DNA of 64,000 nt from Echinarachnius parma (lineage: Eukaryota > Echinodermata > Echinoidea > Clypeasteroida > Echinarachniidae), in the NCBI GenBank assembly GCA_037951105.1, contig JBAMJV010008166.1:62001-126000 (forward strand), read 5' to 3'. This document shows positions 43,251-55,438 of this stretch, piece after piece. Every line of letters starts with the position of its first letter. Position 1 is the first letter of the stretch. The notes beneath the pieces were generated by a model that saw only the letters and a program-made list of their open reading frames with translations, had not been told where the DNA came from and did not search any database. Position numbers and translations under genes: made by a program.

Positions 43251-44842
43251 ATTTGCGAGTGCGCCAATCATCTATTCATGCGCACGTTTGTAAACAATAG
43301 ATTCCCGGGCGATTCGTTCGCTCTTCACGCATTGCAATTCACCGCACACATAGCAGTCTGCGTAATTCAGACCGCATGAACGCAAGTGTCAGATATTGCA
43401 CAAACTGACATTTGAGACTTCAATCCTATATCAATATCATTGTAATATAGAATTGAAAGATTTGTGAAAGTTTGAAAGAAAACGAACACTGTTTACCTAG
43501 TGAAAAAACGAATATTGAGTTCATATTTTATCACCGAATACTGATGGTCTGTTGTAGATTTGTTGCAGTAATAATCATCCGTTTGATCTTGACGATATCC
43601 GCACCCGTGTATACAGCTACAGATGGTACGGAATTAATGGAATTTGCGCACGCTAGGCTCAGAGTTCAGTGGGTCGGGAAAATTTCCCATGCGCGCTGGC
43701 AGGACGTGTTCAGCGACAACAATTGTACTTTTTATCAAAACCGTTAGCTAACGCTTTTGAAATAATTATCTTCATACTAAAGGGACATTTGAAAAAACCG
43801 AACCCTATTTTATTATTCTCTTATCATAAGCTAAACAACACGGCAGAAGAGAAACGAGGAAGCTCCAAGTATTTTTCGTGGAGTTAGACACTTTACCTGT
43901 GTCACTTTAAGGCTAATTCTCTGATTGTGATGCACCCTCAAAATTCACAATGAGGAATATGAGAAAGTATGAAATGGAAGGGAATAGTCTGAATCTAAAA
44001 AAGGGTTGTTCTGGGTGGCGAAGGTCCGTTCGGAAACCACTGGGGTCATATGAAGACGGAAATCTACATCACTTCGCCGTAAGATACATAAGACATCCGC
44101 AATCGCATCATCAGGGAGTTCGATGCATTGCGCCAGCAGGGGAATGTGGGCGACGGGCTAAGTATGAGAGCCATGGTGACACGACCACAAACGTGTGTGG
44201 ATAGACAAGGGGGTCATGTGGAAGGTTGTTGGGGGTAATTATGGACCCTTAACTCTTTTGTTAGTTGAATAAATGTCAAATTATGTATAAAGAAACATCA
44301 TGAAATAACCCTCGACTTTGTCTTTGCTTCATGCTTTGCATTGCATTCAAATTTCTACTCTTGTGCGCAAAATACTTTTTACATAAATCTGTTAAGGTCA
44401 TTTATATTCATTCATGCATGACGCTATCAAACCATTTTTGGGATCAAACAAGAGATTATGAATTCAACTTTCTAATGACATATTGCCATAAACATAATTA
44501 TGTTTATTAGACGAGATACTGCTGATGGAAGTTGGGTTCCGCTTTTTTGGAAACACTCTGTATATAACCCTACTGCATAATATGAAGGAAATGGTAGTGA
44601 TCGTGATCATACTTACGGTGATTGATATTGATCAAAGGCTACTGCGAGTATTCAACTATCTAATAACAATTTGCCTATAATGATAATAAGGATACATGTA
44701 GAAATCTTAAAGGCCCGGGAACCATCACACAAAAATAATTGTCTAATATATAACCGTATATATGAAGGATGATGATGTTAACTGCTACTGCTACTACTAA
44801 CTACTCCTACTACCACTAACTACTCTTAATACTACTACTACT
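43251..44842. other. Non-coding stretch ending in a (CTA)n microsatellite
   Basis: No supported exons. The last 70 bp (44775-44856) are a CTA/ACT microsatellite in which the downstream tandem duplication has its left breakpoint. Confidence 0.5.
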
Positions 44843-45079
44843 ACTACTACTACTACACAGTATACATTTGTAGCAGAACACTGGAAAGAAAATACTGCAG
44901 AGAGACAAGAATGATTTCCAGAATTCCCATTTTTATTTTGCCCGAGTAATACACAATAATCCAGATAATGCAAGATATATAAACATATACAGCCGACCCT
45001 GCTGTGGTTCAAATATCACAAATAATTAAATATTGAACCTTCAAAAACATCATCGACCATTCTAACTGAAATAGAATGC

Positions 45080-45295
45080 TTATATTTCAAATTGAATTAA
45101 TTTAAATTCAACTTTATTTCAGACTCGGCAGCATAATTATAGCAGAGGCCCATAGAGCATATTTTACATGAAAGAAACAAACCTTAAACAAGATGAATGT
45201 GATGAAAAATACAGAAATTTGAACAATCTGAACTATAACAAAATAGAAAAACACAAAGAACAGTGTAAAAATGAGAGACTTATTATAAAAACAAT
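45080..45295 (-). mobile_element. LINE 3'-end-like sequence, unit A copy
   Basis: Minus strand reads GGGCCTCTGC, TGCTGCCGAGTCTGAAATAA and AGTTGAATTTAAATTAATT, the style of CR1/Jockey-like 3' ends with AATAAA. No ORF is attached. Duplicated at 48054-48269. Confidence 0.4.
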
Positions 45296-46865
45296 ACCAT
45301 CCAATATCATATATGTAGTAGTGAACAACATAATGACATCCAATATCATACATTAGGTAGTGAATAACATAATGACAATTAATACATCAATACACCTGTA
45401 AGTTAAGAATTACTTTTTATTTTACCAAATACACCATAATAGTGAAAATCAGATATAAATCAATAAAGTCAACCCTAATTTGAAGAGTTTATATGCAAAA
45501 ACTGATAAAACTATGAGATAAATCTTTGAAATAAATACATGTACCTTACTAATTTTGTATCAAGACATAGTTTTGAAAATATGATTAAAACCTTAACAAT
45601 TATTCTTATTATGTTCATTGTTTTCAGAAGGTAAAAGCACAAGTATCTCGAATTGGTAAAATTTCTATATCAGATTTTGCATAATAACCCTTCATTTGCG
45701 GTTCATATACTTGTATCACAAAAGACAAGATGTTAAAGGGATAGTTGAGTGTTGGTATAGAGGGCGCTTCAAGACATATTTTGTTGAGGTAACGAAAAAC
45801 TGACTGTCAAATATAAAAGAGCATACAATTTTAATGACAGAATAAACTTTATTTGATCAACAACAACAAATTTGATCAAAAATATACATAAACCTCGTCA
45901 GCTCTGAGATCATTTGTGTGGTTCTAATATTACAAATAAACACATGAATATCACCACCCTTCACCAAAATACATCATTTTTTTCATTATTTTGAATGCTA
46001 GTGGTATATGTACTTTTGTATAATATAAGGTAGTGTATAAATGGAAATGGAAATATAATATTGTTACAATGTATCAATATTAGAATAATCAATACATAAA
46101 TACACACATCCACAATGCTTAAAATCCAACTCGTAACATAAAGCTAACAAACAGATCTCTGACTCTGTAAGCATTACATAATTATTTTTATTTCATATAG
46201 ATATTCATTTAAGTTTGAACTAAAGATTTGTTTTTGAGAATCATGTTCAACTGAATTAAGAAACAAATTTTCACAATGTGGACCTTTTGTGCTAAATTAA
46301 TTCTCCAAATATTTTATTTGAAGACAATTAAATTGTGGTATGTACCACATGCTAAGGCTCTCATTTCACTTTCTGCTGAAGTGGATTGAGATAACAAATT
46401 GAAAAAGGAACTATATCCTGGTATCTCTATTAAAGTGAGCTATTAATTTTAATGAAAAAAATGTTTGCAAAAATAAAAAAGATCATATATTGAAAACATA
46501 TTTTTGACTTTTACTACAGTAAACACAATTGAAGTAAAACAAATTGAAGTATTGGTAAAATGTTCAGTTATTTAATCAATTGTTTCCCATTTACGGCCAA
46601 GTAATTAACTTAAGCCAAAAGTTGAATAAAACTGCTTGAATTTCTTACTTAATGTAAGTATAGAAATGAATATCAGCCCAGTTTACATGGTTTCCAATAG
46701 GACAAGGAAACCCTAATTATAAAGTCTCTTTTTCAAAATAAAGAGCAGGGTGAGAGAAATAATTGGTTTAAAAATTGAAAAAAATTATGACCGTTTGTCC
46801 AAAATGGACGAAATGACTGAAGTTACGATTTTCTTTAAAATTTGGCCCCCGCTCAGTTGACTGAA

Positions 46866-47100
46866 CCGAGCATGGTGGCTTAGCGGTTAGAGTGTCCGCC
46901 TCATGCACGGGAGGTCCCGAGTTCGAATCCGACTTTAAAAATGGTACCTTCTGCCTTCTAGTCAGGCGCTCTGCGTTTATAGAATGGAGAAGGGAAATTT
47001 AAACACACAAGTTAACAGAGGGCTCACTGGCTCCCTTCTGTAGCTTTCGTTACATTAAGTAGTCGTGTGGCCTAGAGCTAATGAAACGGAGATAGGCGCC
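46866..47100 (+). mobile_element. tRNA-derived SINE (Met-like head), unit A copy
   Basis: GGTGGCTTAGCGGTTAGAGT, an anticodon loop CTCATGC (CAT), and GAGTTCGAATCC form a tRNA-like head. The anticodon stem has a mismatch next to the loop and the acceptor is absent. The body contains CAGGCGCTCTGCG and GGCTCACTGGCTCC. Duplicated at 49833-50067. Confidence 0.7.
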
Positions 47101-47103
47101 ACC

Positions 47104-47183
47104 TTAACCCCTTGACTATGGGAACCGAATGGGTTGTGTACAAAGTCTATGGAGATTTCAGAATGTCGTAGGGAACGGGTTAA
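47104..47183. mobile_element. Miniature piggyBac-like element (80 bp), unit A copy
   Basis: TTAACCCCTTGACTATGGGA at the left and, reversed from the right, TTAACCCGTTCCCTACGACA. TTAA bounds both sides. Duplicated at 50071-50150. Confidence 0.6.
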
Positions 47184-47816
47184 TGTATGTGCCAACATTG
47201 GCACGGGAAGGACTCTATCTTAACTCAGTTGACTGTGACGTTTGTTTGGACATACCTGTACAATATAGTCAAAGGAGACCCCACAGTCAAATGAGAGAGG
47301 GCGCCAAGTGAAGCACAAATTTTTATTTTGTGGAATTCTATATTTCCATGTTTTCATCCACCATTTTGAAAACAAACTGTCATAACTTTCTTACTTCTTG
47401 ACTTATTTTACTGAATCCTTTACATATTATTCATCCGAATCAACCTATTATAGTTATACACAAAAAAGTTACCAGGGTTTCATTGTCCTTTGTGTTCATA
47501 TAAGCCTAGAAATAATCGGAGCCGTTCGAGCGTTCATTGCGTACAATGGACATTTCAGGGTTTTTCATTCCATTTGTTGGTTGGTGATGACGGCCGTTCG
47601 GTGGATTGGACCCATTGTCTGCGCGGTACGTGACGTTTGGATTTGTGGCTGTCAGCCCATAGCTCACCTGGTACATATAAAAAAGGAAGAAAAAAAAAGA
47701 TGCAATCATGTATTGCTAGGCACTTAACCTATTGCTTACAGGAACGTGGTGGACAATGTTAATAACCCCAAAAGACTGGATTCAATCATACCTTCAAAAG
47801 ACTGGGGAGGGGGGCT

Positions 47817-50783
47817 ACTACTACTACTACACAGTATACATTTGTAGCAGAACACTGGAAAGAAAATACTGCAGAGAGACAAGAATGATTTCCAGAATTC
47901 CCATTTTTATTTTGCCCGAGTAATACACAATAATCCAGATAATGCAAGATATATAAACATATACAGCCGACCCTGCTGTGGTTCAAATATCACAAATAAT
48001 TAAATATTGAACCTTCAAAAACATCATCGACCATTCTAACTGAAATAGAATGCTTATATTTCAAATTGAATTAATTTAAATTCAACTTTATTTCAGACTC
48101 GGCAGCATAATTATAGCAGAGGCCCATAGAGCATATTTTACATGAAAGAAACAAACCTTAAACAAGATGAATGTGATGAAAAATACAGAAATTTGAACAA
48201 TCTGAACTATAACAAAATAGAAAAACACAAAGAACAGTGTAAAAATGAGAGACTTATTATAAAAACAATACCATCCAATATCATATATGTAGTAGTGAAC
48301 AACATAATGACATCCAATATCATACATTAGGTAGTGAATAACATAATGACAATTAATACATCAATACACCTGTAAGTTAAGAATTACTTTTTATTTTACC
48401 AAATACACCATAATAGTGAAAATCAGATATAAATCAATAAAGTCAACCCTAATTTGAAGAGTTTATATGCAAAAACTGATAAAACTATGAGATAAATCTT
48501 TGAAATAAATACATGTACCTTACTAATTTTGTATCAAGACATAGTTTTGAAAATATGATTAAAACCTTAACAATTATTCTTATTATGTTCATTGTTTTCA
48601 GAAGGTAAAAGCACAAGTATCTCGAATTGGTAAAATTTCTATATCAGATTTTGCATAATAACCCTTCATTTGCGGTTCATATACTTGTATCACAAAAGAC
48701 AAGATGTTAAAGGGATAGTTGAGTGTTGGTATAGAGGGCGCTTCAAGACATATTTTGTTGAGGTAACGAAAAACTGACTGTCAAATATAAAAGAGCATAC
48801 AATTTTAATGACAGAATAAACTTTATTTGATCAACAACAACAAATTTGATCAAAAATATACATAAACCTCGTCAGCTCATTTGTGTGGTTCTAATATTAC
48901 AAATAAACACATGAATATCACCACCCTTCACCAAAATACATCATTTTTTTCATTATTTTGAATGCTAGTGGTATATGTACTTTTGTATAATATAAGGTAG
49001 TGTATAAATGGAAATGGAAATATAATATTGTTACAATGTATCAATATTAGAATAATCAATACATAAATACACACATCCACAATGCTTAAAATCCAACTCG
49101 TAACATAAAGCTAACAAACAGATCTCTGACTCTGTAAGCATTACATAATTATTTTTATTTCATATAGATATTCATTTAAGTTTGAACTAAAGATTTGTTT
49201 TTGAGAATCATGTTCAACTGAATTAAGAAACAAATTTTCACAATGTGGACCTTTTGTGCTAAATTAATTCTCCAAATATTTTATTTGAAGACAATTAAAT
49301 TGTGGTATGTACCACATGCTAAGGCTCTCATTTCACTTTCTGCTGAAGTGGATTGAGATAACAAATTGAAAAAGGAACTATATCCTGGTATCTCTATTAA
49401 AGTGAGCTATTAATTTTAATGAAAAAAATGTTTGCAAAAATAAAAAAGATCATATATTGAAAACATATTTTTGACTTTTACTACAGTAAACACAATTGAA
49501 GTAAAACAAATTGAAGTATTGGTAAAATGTTCAGTTATTTAATCAATTGTTTCCCATTTACGGCCAAGTAATTAACTTAAGCCAAAAGTTGAATAAAACT
49601 GCTTGAATTTCTTACTTAATGTAAGTATAGAAATGAATATCAGCCCAGTTTACATGGTTTCCAATAGGACAAGGAAACCCTAATTATAAAGTCTCTTTTT
49701 CAAAATAAAGAGCAGGGTGAGAGAAATAATTGGTTTAAAAATTGAAAAAAATTATGACCGTTTGTCCAAAATGGACGAAATGACTGAAGTTACGATTTTC
49801 TTTAAAATTTGGCCCCCGCTCAGTTGACTGAACCGAGCATGGTGGCTTAGCGGTTAGAGTGTCCGCCTCATGCACGGGAGGTCCCGAGTTCGAATCCGAC
49901 TTTAAAAATGGTACCTTCTGCCTTCTAGTCAGGCGCTCTGCGTTTATAGAATGGAGAAGGGAAATTTAAACACACAAGTTAACAGAGGGCTCACTGGCTC
50001 CCTTCTGTAGCTTTCGTTACATTAAGTAGTCGTGTGGCCTAGAGCTAATGAAACGGAGATAGGCGCCACCTTAACCCCTTGACTATGGGAACCGAATGGG
50101 TTGTGTACAAAGTCTATGGAGATTTCAGAATGTCGTAGGGAACGGGTTAATGTATGTGCCAACATTGGCACGGGAAGGACTCTATCTTAACTCAGTTGAC
50201 TGTGACGTTTGTTTGGACATACCTGTACAATATAGTCAAAGGAGACCCCACAGTCAAATGAGAGAGGGCGCCAAGTGAAGCACAAATTTTTATTTTGTGG
50301 AATTCTATATTTCCATGTTTTCATCCACCATTTTGAAAACAAACTGTCATAACTTTCTTACTTCTTGACTTATTTTACTGAATCCTTTACATATTATTCA
50401 TCCGAATCAACCTATTATAGTTATACACAAAAAAGTTACCAGGGTTTCATTGTCCTTTGTGTTCATATAAGCCTAGAAATAATCGGAGCCGTTCGAGCGT
50501 TCATTGCGTACAATGGACATTTCAGGGTTTTTCATTCCATTTGTTGGTTGGTGATGACGGCCGTTCGGTGGATTGGACCCATTGTCTGCGCGGTACGTGA
50601 CGTTTGGATTTGTGGCTGTCAGCCCATAGCTCACCTGGTACATATAAAAAAGGAAGAAAAAAAAAGATGCAATCATGTATTGCTAGGCACTTAACCTATT
50701 GCTTACAGGAACGTGGTGGACAATGTTAATAACCCCAAAAGACTGGATTCAATCATACCTTCAAAAGACTGGGGAGGGGGGCT
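47817..50783 (+). repeat. 2.97-kb tandem duplication, unit B
   Basis: Starts within the (CTA)n tract joined to GGGGAGGGGGGCT of unit A, with only CT shared at the junction. It ends at the same GGGGCT but here continues into CAAAGAGCCCC, the undisturbed flank. This shows the duplicated segment originally ended inside the TTAA-flanked MITE at 50691. Confidence 0.95.
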
Positions 50784-50887
50784 CAAAGAGCCCCGCTCCT
50801 CTGAGATCTCGGCTATTATGTTGTACAATTAACCTTTGACGTTGTACATAGCCCACACCGTTCCTGTAACGGTAAGCAATAAGTTAA
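50691..50887. mobile_element. piggyBac-like MITE (197 bp), complete copy
   Basis: TTAACCTATTGCTTACAGGA at the left; reversed from the right TTAACTTATTGCTTACCGTT then ACAGGAACGGTGTGG. TTAA is at both ends. Unit A contains only its first 93 bp (47724-47816). Confidence 0.8.
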
Positions 50888-51058
50888 TGAGTAAAAAAGG
50901 CTTGTCAGAACCGCTGGTAGAAAAATAAATTACATAAGAAATATAATTTTCTTTAATATGAATTTCTATGCTTCTTTTACTTGTATTGTTTTTATTTTAT
51001 TGTGTGGTATTCTAAATCATTATCAACTAGATGGATCTTCGACTGCGCGCAGTCGAAA

Positions 51059-51781
51059 ATTATGCCTGCGCTATCACGCGATTTTAATATCAAGCCCAAA
51101 TTAACATGCACTTAATTAATTTTATTAATATATTTTGAGTCCTGTGACCTTGACCATATGACCCCAAACTTTGATGGCTACATTGGCTCCCTAAGAAACA
51201 TTCAGGTACCAAGTCTGATTGAAATCTGACATTTAGTTCTTGAGATATTGCCATTACAAGCTTTTTTGCATGTATGATGAGTCCTGTGACCTTGACCTCA
51301 ACCTCATTACCCCAACATTTTATGGCTATGTTGACTCATTATGCTACATTCAGGTACCAACTCTGATTGAAATCTTGACATTCAGTTCTTCAAATTTTGC
51401 CATTACAAGTCATTTTCGCATTTATATTAAGTCCTCTGACCTTGACCTTTGACCTCATGACCCCCAAATCTACCTAGATCATTCCCACCCCGATATGTAC
51501 ACTCATACCAAGTTTGAAATTGATCCGTCACCCGGTTCTTGAGATATTGCGAGAACGAGGCATTTTTGCACATATATTGATTCAGGACTGTGACCTTGAC
51601 CTTTGACCTCATGAACTCCAAAATCTAATCAGATCATTGCTACCCCAATATGTACACTCATACCGAGTTTGAAATTGATCCGTCAACCGATTCTTGAGAT
51701 ATCGCGAGAATGAAAACGGGACAGACGGACGGACAACCCGAAAACATAATGCCTCCAGCCACTTCGTTGGCGGAGGCATAA
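51059..51781. mobile_element. TTATGCCTCCGC-ended element with four ~145-bp units
   Basis: Left TTATGCCTGCGC and right GCGGAGGCATAA are inverted. The interior has four tandem units with GTGACCTTGACC and TTCTTGAGATAT words (about 51138, 51280, 51430, 51585). The right part is GACAGACGGACGGACAACCC. Short ORFs inside are by-products. Confidence 0.75.
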
Positions 51782-52024
51782 CAAGGTTTTTCAAATAAAC
51801 ATGCATTTTACACACAAATGGTCAAGAAACTGCACTATTGTTGCATTTTGGTGTGTGCGACACGTGGCCTTAAAAAGATTTGTGACACTACAACCAAAGT
51901 CGTGATGTGCACAAAGTGTGTATTTAAGACTCTAATGAAAAAAGCTGGGCATCAGGTTAATGATCGAGATCTAGTAATTTTGTTGACATGTTCAAAGACT
52001 GACAAAGGGTGGATCAACTGTGAT

Positions 52025-52345
52025 CTGATATGTCCACCGAGTGATATGTGCAAATTTCATGGTTGAGTAATAAGTGCAAATTTCATGGCCGAGTAATGAG
52101 CAAAAATGCAACATGGTATTTGCTAACGCCCTGCATTGACATTTTCCACCGTTTAAATTCTCCCTATATAGAGAATATTTAAAATCTGAACACTTCAATG
52201 TTACATAATTATCTCTTTAACGAAAGAGAAATTTGGAAAACCAAAACCTGTTCCATGCTTCTATTGGTTCTGATGCATGTGGGAACAGCTAGAGTTCTTA
52301 AATACTACATTTTGTGGATTTTGACAATGTTACTAGATCCCTTTA
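52025..52345. mobile_element. MITE family C copy
   Basis: GAGTAATGAGCAAAAATGCA, GGAAAACCAAAACCTGTTCC and the end TTACTAGATCCCTTTA match the elements at 57193 and 10690. Confidence 0.6.
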
Positions 52346-52390
52346 TTACTCTATGACTATGGGAATTGCAAAATCTAGTAGGTAACAGGT

Positions 52391-52433
52391 TAATATTGGG
52401 ATCCATATGAAGGTTGTTGGTGAAGCCCTTCTT
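52391..52433 (-). CDS. Possible cytoplasmic-tail exon of the SEA-EGF-TM gene
   Basis: A strong acceptor (TCTTGCCTCCAATCCC then TGTTCCATCCAG) precedes 52433 on the minus strand. In phase 0, matching the end of the TM exon, it reads KKGFTNNLHMDPNI. The right limit is uncertain: the frame runs on to a TAG at 52305-52307 through sequence resembling a mini-piggyBac end, so either a donor was missed or the tail ends there. Confidence 0.35.
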
Positions 52434-52643
52434 CTGGATGGAACAGGGATTGGAGGCAAGACGAGATATATCATGTGTATAGTAATTAAAATTAAAGATA
52501 TTGCCACAATTTTACATAATCTTGCTGACAATGGTGGCTTATCCCCTTCATGTTGCTAGCCTGGCTTTCTAGAATACATGTATATCACCTCTTAGCCAGT
52601 AGAGCATAACATTAAGTGGCATTGCCCAGGGGGCATTCCTTGG

Positions 52644-52668
52644 CGGGGGGGGGGGGGGGGGGGGGGGG
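52644..52668. repeat. Poly-G tract
   Basis: About 25 G residues following CCTTGGCG. No element boundary could be assigned. Confidence 0.9.
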
Positions 52669-52985
52669 TTGCTAGTCAGAGTCTTTGGCCCTGAATAGGA
52701 ATGGGATTTTATTATTGTATGCCAGTTTGCATGCATTTTGTACGCAAAATTGGCAACTCTTCATGATGTTTTTGTTTATGTTGTTAGGACATATTATTCA
52801 ATTCTGGCAAACAAATTTAGATATTCATTGAACTGTGCGAATTGTTCATTTTATTTGTTTTACTCTCACAAAGCCAAGATTGTGCAATCGTGATAATTCA
52901 AACATTTATTATTGATAAGCTGCAACAACGGTTATTTTATAGACTTTACACGTATATACTGTATAAATAAATGTAGAATACGAAC

Positions 52986-53188
52986 CTGATCACCATGGTA
53001 ACCGTTGTTGACGTTGTGCGTGTAGCGCCCAGAATACGCATCATCCATCATCATGCTGCGCTTGATGTACTCCTGACGTCTCAAGCGATAGTAGAAACAG
53101 CAGCAGAACGTAAAGAGCAAGATCAAGAGCAGCGCCCCCGCAGCTGACAACAGGCCAGCCAACAAAGGCACATCAATGTTGCTAGTTC
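52986..53188 (-). CDS. Transmembrane and juxtamembrane exon, SEA-EGF-TM protein
   Basis: Acceptor TTTTCCCGCAG precedes 53188; the exon enters in phase 1 and ends in phase 0 at GATCAG/GTTCGT, a weak donor. It encodes a short ectodomain piece (GTSNID), one membrane span (VPLLAGLLSAAGALLLILLF), a cysteine cluster that could be palmitoylated, and a basic stop-transfer RLRRQEYIKR. The cytoplasmic stretch has MMMDDAYSGRY and tyrosines suited to signalling or endocytic adaptors. The protein is therefore a type I plasma-membrane protein. Its neighbour exons lie at 55391 (upstream) and perhaps 52433 (downstream). Function beyond membrane anchoring is not shown by the sequence. Confidence 0.8.
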
Positions 53189-53343
53189 CTGCGGGAAAAT
53201 AAAAAAAAGGATTACATTACTGCTAAAGACTGCTTATCTATGATAAAAGAACTGGATGCAAGTCATCCATATTTATGGCTCGCTTGATTTACCCCTGACG
53301 CCTCATGCATAAGAGATGTTTCAGCATTCACCTGTTCAGGCCT

Positions 53344-54060
53344 CAGTAATTGCTATAACATGTATTCTCCATAGACCCATGCCAGAGTATTTTCAGGATA
53401 CGTACAAGGACAAACTGTCGCATAGCGACTTTGAAGATGTACAAGGACAAACTCTCGCATAGCGAACTGCGCTCTTCCCCGAGATACTTGCTTTCCGGTG
53501 TTACGCAACTTCCAAGGATGAACTCTCGCAGAAGCGAGCTCGTCTCTCGTATAGTGCAAATTGCTAGCGAATATTTGTCCTGCGAGCTCTTCCTTGTGTT
53601 TGGCTTCAAGGACGGAGCGATAACTTGACTTTGTAGCAGAGTCGCGGTCGGCCTTTCCGACTGCACATGCGCGGACAGAGTTTTCTCCAACTTCGCTCAA
53701 AGTCATACTCTCGAGATAGAATAAAGAGCACGACCTATAAATAGCGCTGCGCGGCCAGACATCGGGGAGTACAAGTACATGGTGTCAAAGGGTTAGGAGT
53801 TAAGAGTTCATGAGATCCAGTCTTCCATTCGGAGTTACGTTTTAGTTTTCAAGAAAGTTCTGCATTCTCCGCAGTTTACAGTTGATAGTTCACAGTTTAG
53901 TTCTTCACTTCGATTTATTTGGAATTATCACTTATACATGTCGACATATTCATGTGTTGAATTCTTGTTAATAAACTCAAGCCATATAGTCTAAGAACTT
54001 GAATCATCAACTATTATTCATTATCTCCTTGCCTCGTTGGATTATTGTAAGAATGGCGCT
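53344..54060 (+). repeat. LTR-like unit in an intron (possible solo LTR)
   Basis: CCTATAAATAGCGC (TATA box at 53736-53743) is followed 235 bp later by TTAATAAACTC (AATAAA at 53970). Upstream are three U3-like direct repeats with CAAGGACAAACTCTCGCATA. The sequence TGGCGCTACC near 54053 could be a primer-binding site. TG...CA ends and a target duplication were not identified, so the class is unproven. It lies in the intron between the stalk and TM exons, opposite to the gene. Confidence 0.4.
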
Positions 54061-54380
54061 ACCATGGTTGATTGTGAATTGAACTTTTATGAATGCCGAG
54101 TGAAATGAACATATTCATTTAAAGACAAACAATACATCATCATTATCATCATCATCTTCATCCCATATAACATTTGTCACCACCCGACATTTGTTACAGT
54201 ATATAATCAGTATGTAATCATGTATGGACGGATTAATGGACAACTTGTGAAAACATAAGTAGCATTACCAAAAAAAATCCAAAGGACGGACATACAGTCA
54301 ACCTATTCAAAATGTTAAGCCCCCTCCTACCACGTACCCTATTCTTCCCTAACATGAACTTATACCATGCTGTAGTCCTG

Positions 54381-54785
54381 CATAGCTGCCAACATTTGGA
54401 ATTTTAAATTAGTAACATTTAAGCAAAACTGACTATCATGTGCGCGAAGCACACATCACGAGCGCGAAGTCCCTTTAGCCGGGGTCCAGGGCTCGCTTTA
54501 GGGCTCTGGAGCGTGAAGCGCAGAGTCCATTGCGGCCGGAGTCCATTGCGGCCGGAGTCCATTGCGGCCGGCGTCCATGGCCCTATTTTTCATCATTTTT
54601 GCACAATTACTAGGTATGATTTGGTCAGATTTACTTTTAAACGTTGTCTCTATACGTTTAAAAATTCTTTTTTTTTTTTTTTTTTTTTTCAAAATTCGTA
54701 ATTATAAAAGGAGTATTCGTAATTTCGTAAAGAGGGTGGGAAATTCGTAACAATTACGAATTTTTCGTAACAGTTGGCAGCTATG
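54381..54785. mobile_element. MITE with CATAGCTGCCAAC ends
   Basis: Left CATAGCTGCCAACA and right TGTT-like inverse GTTGGCAGCTATG, flanked by GTCCTG on both sides (54375-54380, 54786-54791). The interior has four 16-bp units AGTCCATTGCGGCCGG and a T-run of about 21. Intronic. Confidence 0.7.
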
Positions 54786-54946
54786 GTCCTGTGGGACTAC
54801 AAGCTCAAGAATAAACAGTACATCCTTTACATCCTTTATCCTTTTCAGGACTATCCCTCATCATCTTACAAGGTGCTACCACAAACCCACTGTCTCACCA
54901 CTGAAAACAAACATGTTGATGAACATCTGAGCATACAAATTATACT

Positions 54947-55231
54947 CAGGGCTCCACACTCGCACTGGCCCGCTGGCCCAGGGCCAGTGAAATTGCACTT
55001 CGGGCCAGCAAAAATGTATAAAAGTCATATTTTGGTGGCGCGATCGGGCAAGCAGATTTTAAACCCGACATTGACAAAATTAGAAAATCTTGTTTTCTTC
55101 CATGTCATGCTTCATTTATAATCATGGGTTTGATCAGGTAAGAGAGATATTTTTAATGGTATTTAACCCTAGTAAAAAGTTTATTCATGAAATTAAATTA
55201 AACTGACAAAAAATCTAAGTGTGGAGCCCTG
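54947..55231. mobile_element. hAT-like MITE (285 bp) with CAGGGCTCCACACT ends
   Basis: CAGGGCTCCACACT and AGTGTGGAGCCCTG bound the element, and TTATACT flanks it (54940-54946 and 55232-55238). hAT elements make 8-bp duplications; I can see 7 matching bases. The interior has CTGGCCC/GGGCCAG motifs like those at 1-107. Confidence 0.75.
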
Positions 55232-55278
55232 TTATACTATAACGTAATTCCCAGAAAAGCCTGGAATATTCTACTAGC

Positions 55279-55320
55279 AGGGGTTACTGAAGCAGATGGG
55301 GTAGTCTTCACTTTAGCTTC
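55279..55320 (-). pseudogene. Degenerate duplicate of the stalk mini-exon
   Basis: Minus-strand sequence AAGCTAAAGTGAAGACTACC and CAGTAACCCCTG parallels the functional exon at 55391-55438 (AAGATGAAGTGCAGACTACC and CGGTAACACCAG), including an acceptor-like ACAG. The donor GT is replaced by CT. Flanks such as TTCCCAGAAAA are also shared, so a segment of roughly 110 bp was duplicated in tandem and this copy lost its donor. Confidence 0.6.
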
Positions 55321-55390
55321 TGTTTATTGAATCGAGGCTAGAAAAGATACTAATTTCCCAGAAAAAATATTACACTGGAATTGTCCTTAC

Positions 55391-55438
55391 CTGGTGTTAC
55401 CGGAGCAGATGTGTCCACGGTAGTCTGCACTTCATCTT
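55391..55438 (-). CDS. Stalk mini-exon, SEA-EGF-TM protein
   Basis: A 48-bp exon between acceptor TTTTTAACAG and donor CAG/GTAAGG. It begins and ends in phase 1, so it fits between the EGF exon and the TM exon without shifting the frame. It encodes a Thr/Ser/Pro-rich linker (DEVQTTVDTSAPVTP), suitable for O-glycosylation close to the membrane. The short length and symmetric phase mean it could be skipped or duplicated without harm, and a decayed duplicate lies beside it. Confidence 0.65.

Larger units (their letters stand above)
44843..47816 (+). repeat. 2.97-kb tandem duplication, unit A
   Basis: Repeated at 47817-50783 with offset 2974, falling to 2967 after a 7-bp difference (TGAGATC present at about 45909, absent in unit B). 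By eye I found no other difference. Contents: a LINE 3'-end-like segment on minus (45090-45290), two reverse 39-bp satellite units, a partial MITE D, a SINE and a mini-piggyBac element. Confidence 0.95.

Noticed and set aside
45114..45356. 79- and 62-codon ORFs, repeated at 48088-48330
   Set aside because: They cover LINE-tail-like and 39-bp repeat sequence and are duplicated only because the 2.97-kb unit is duplicated.
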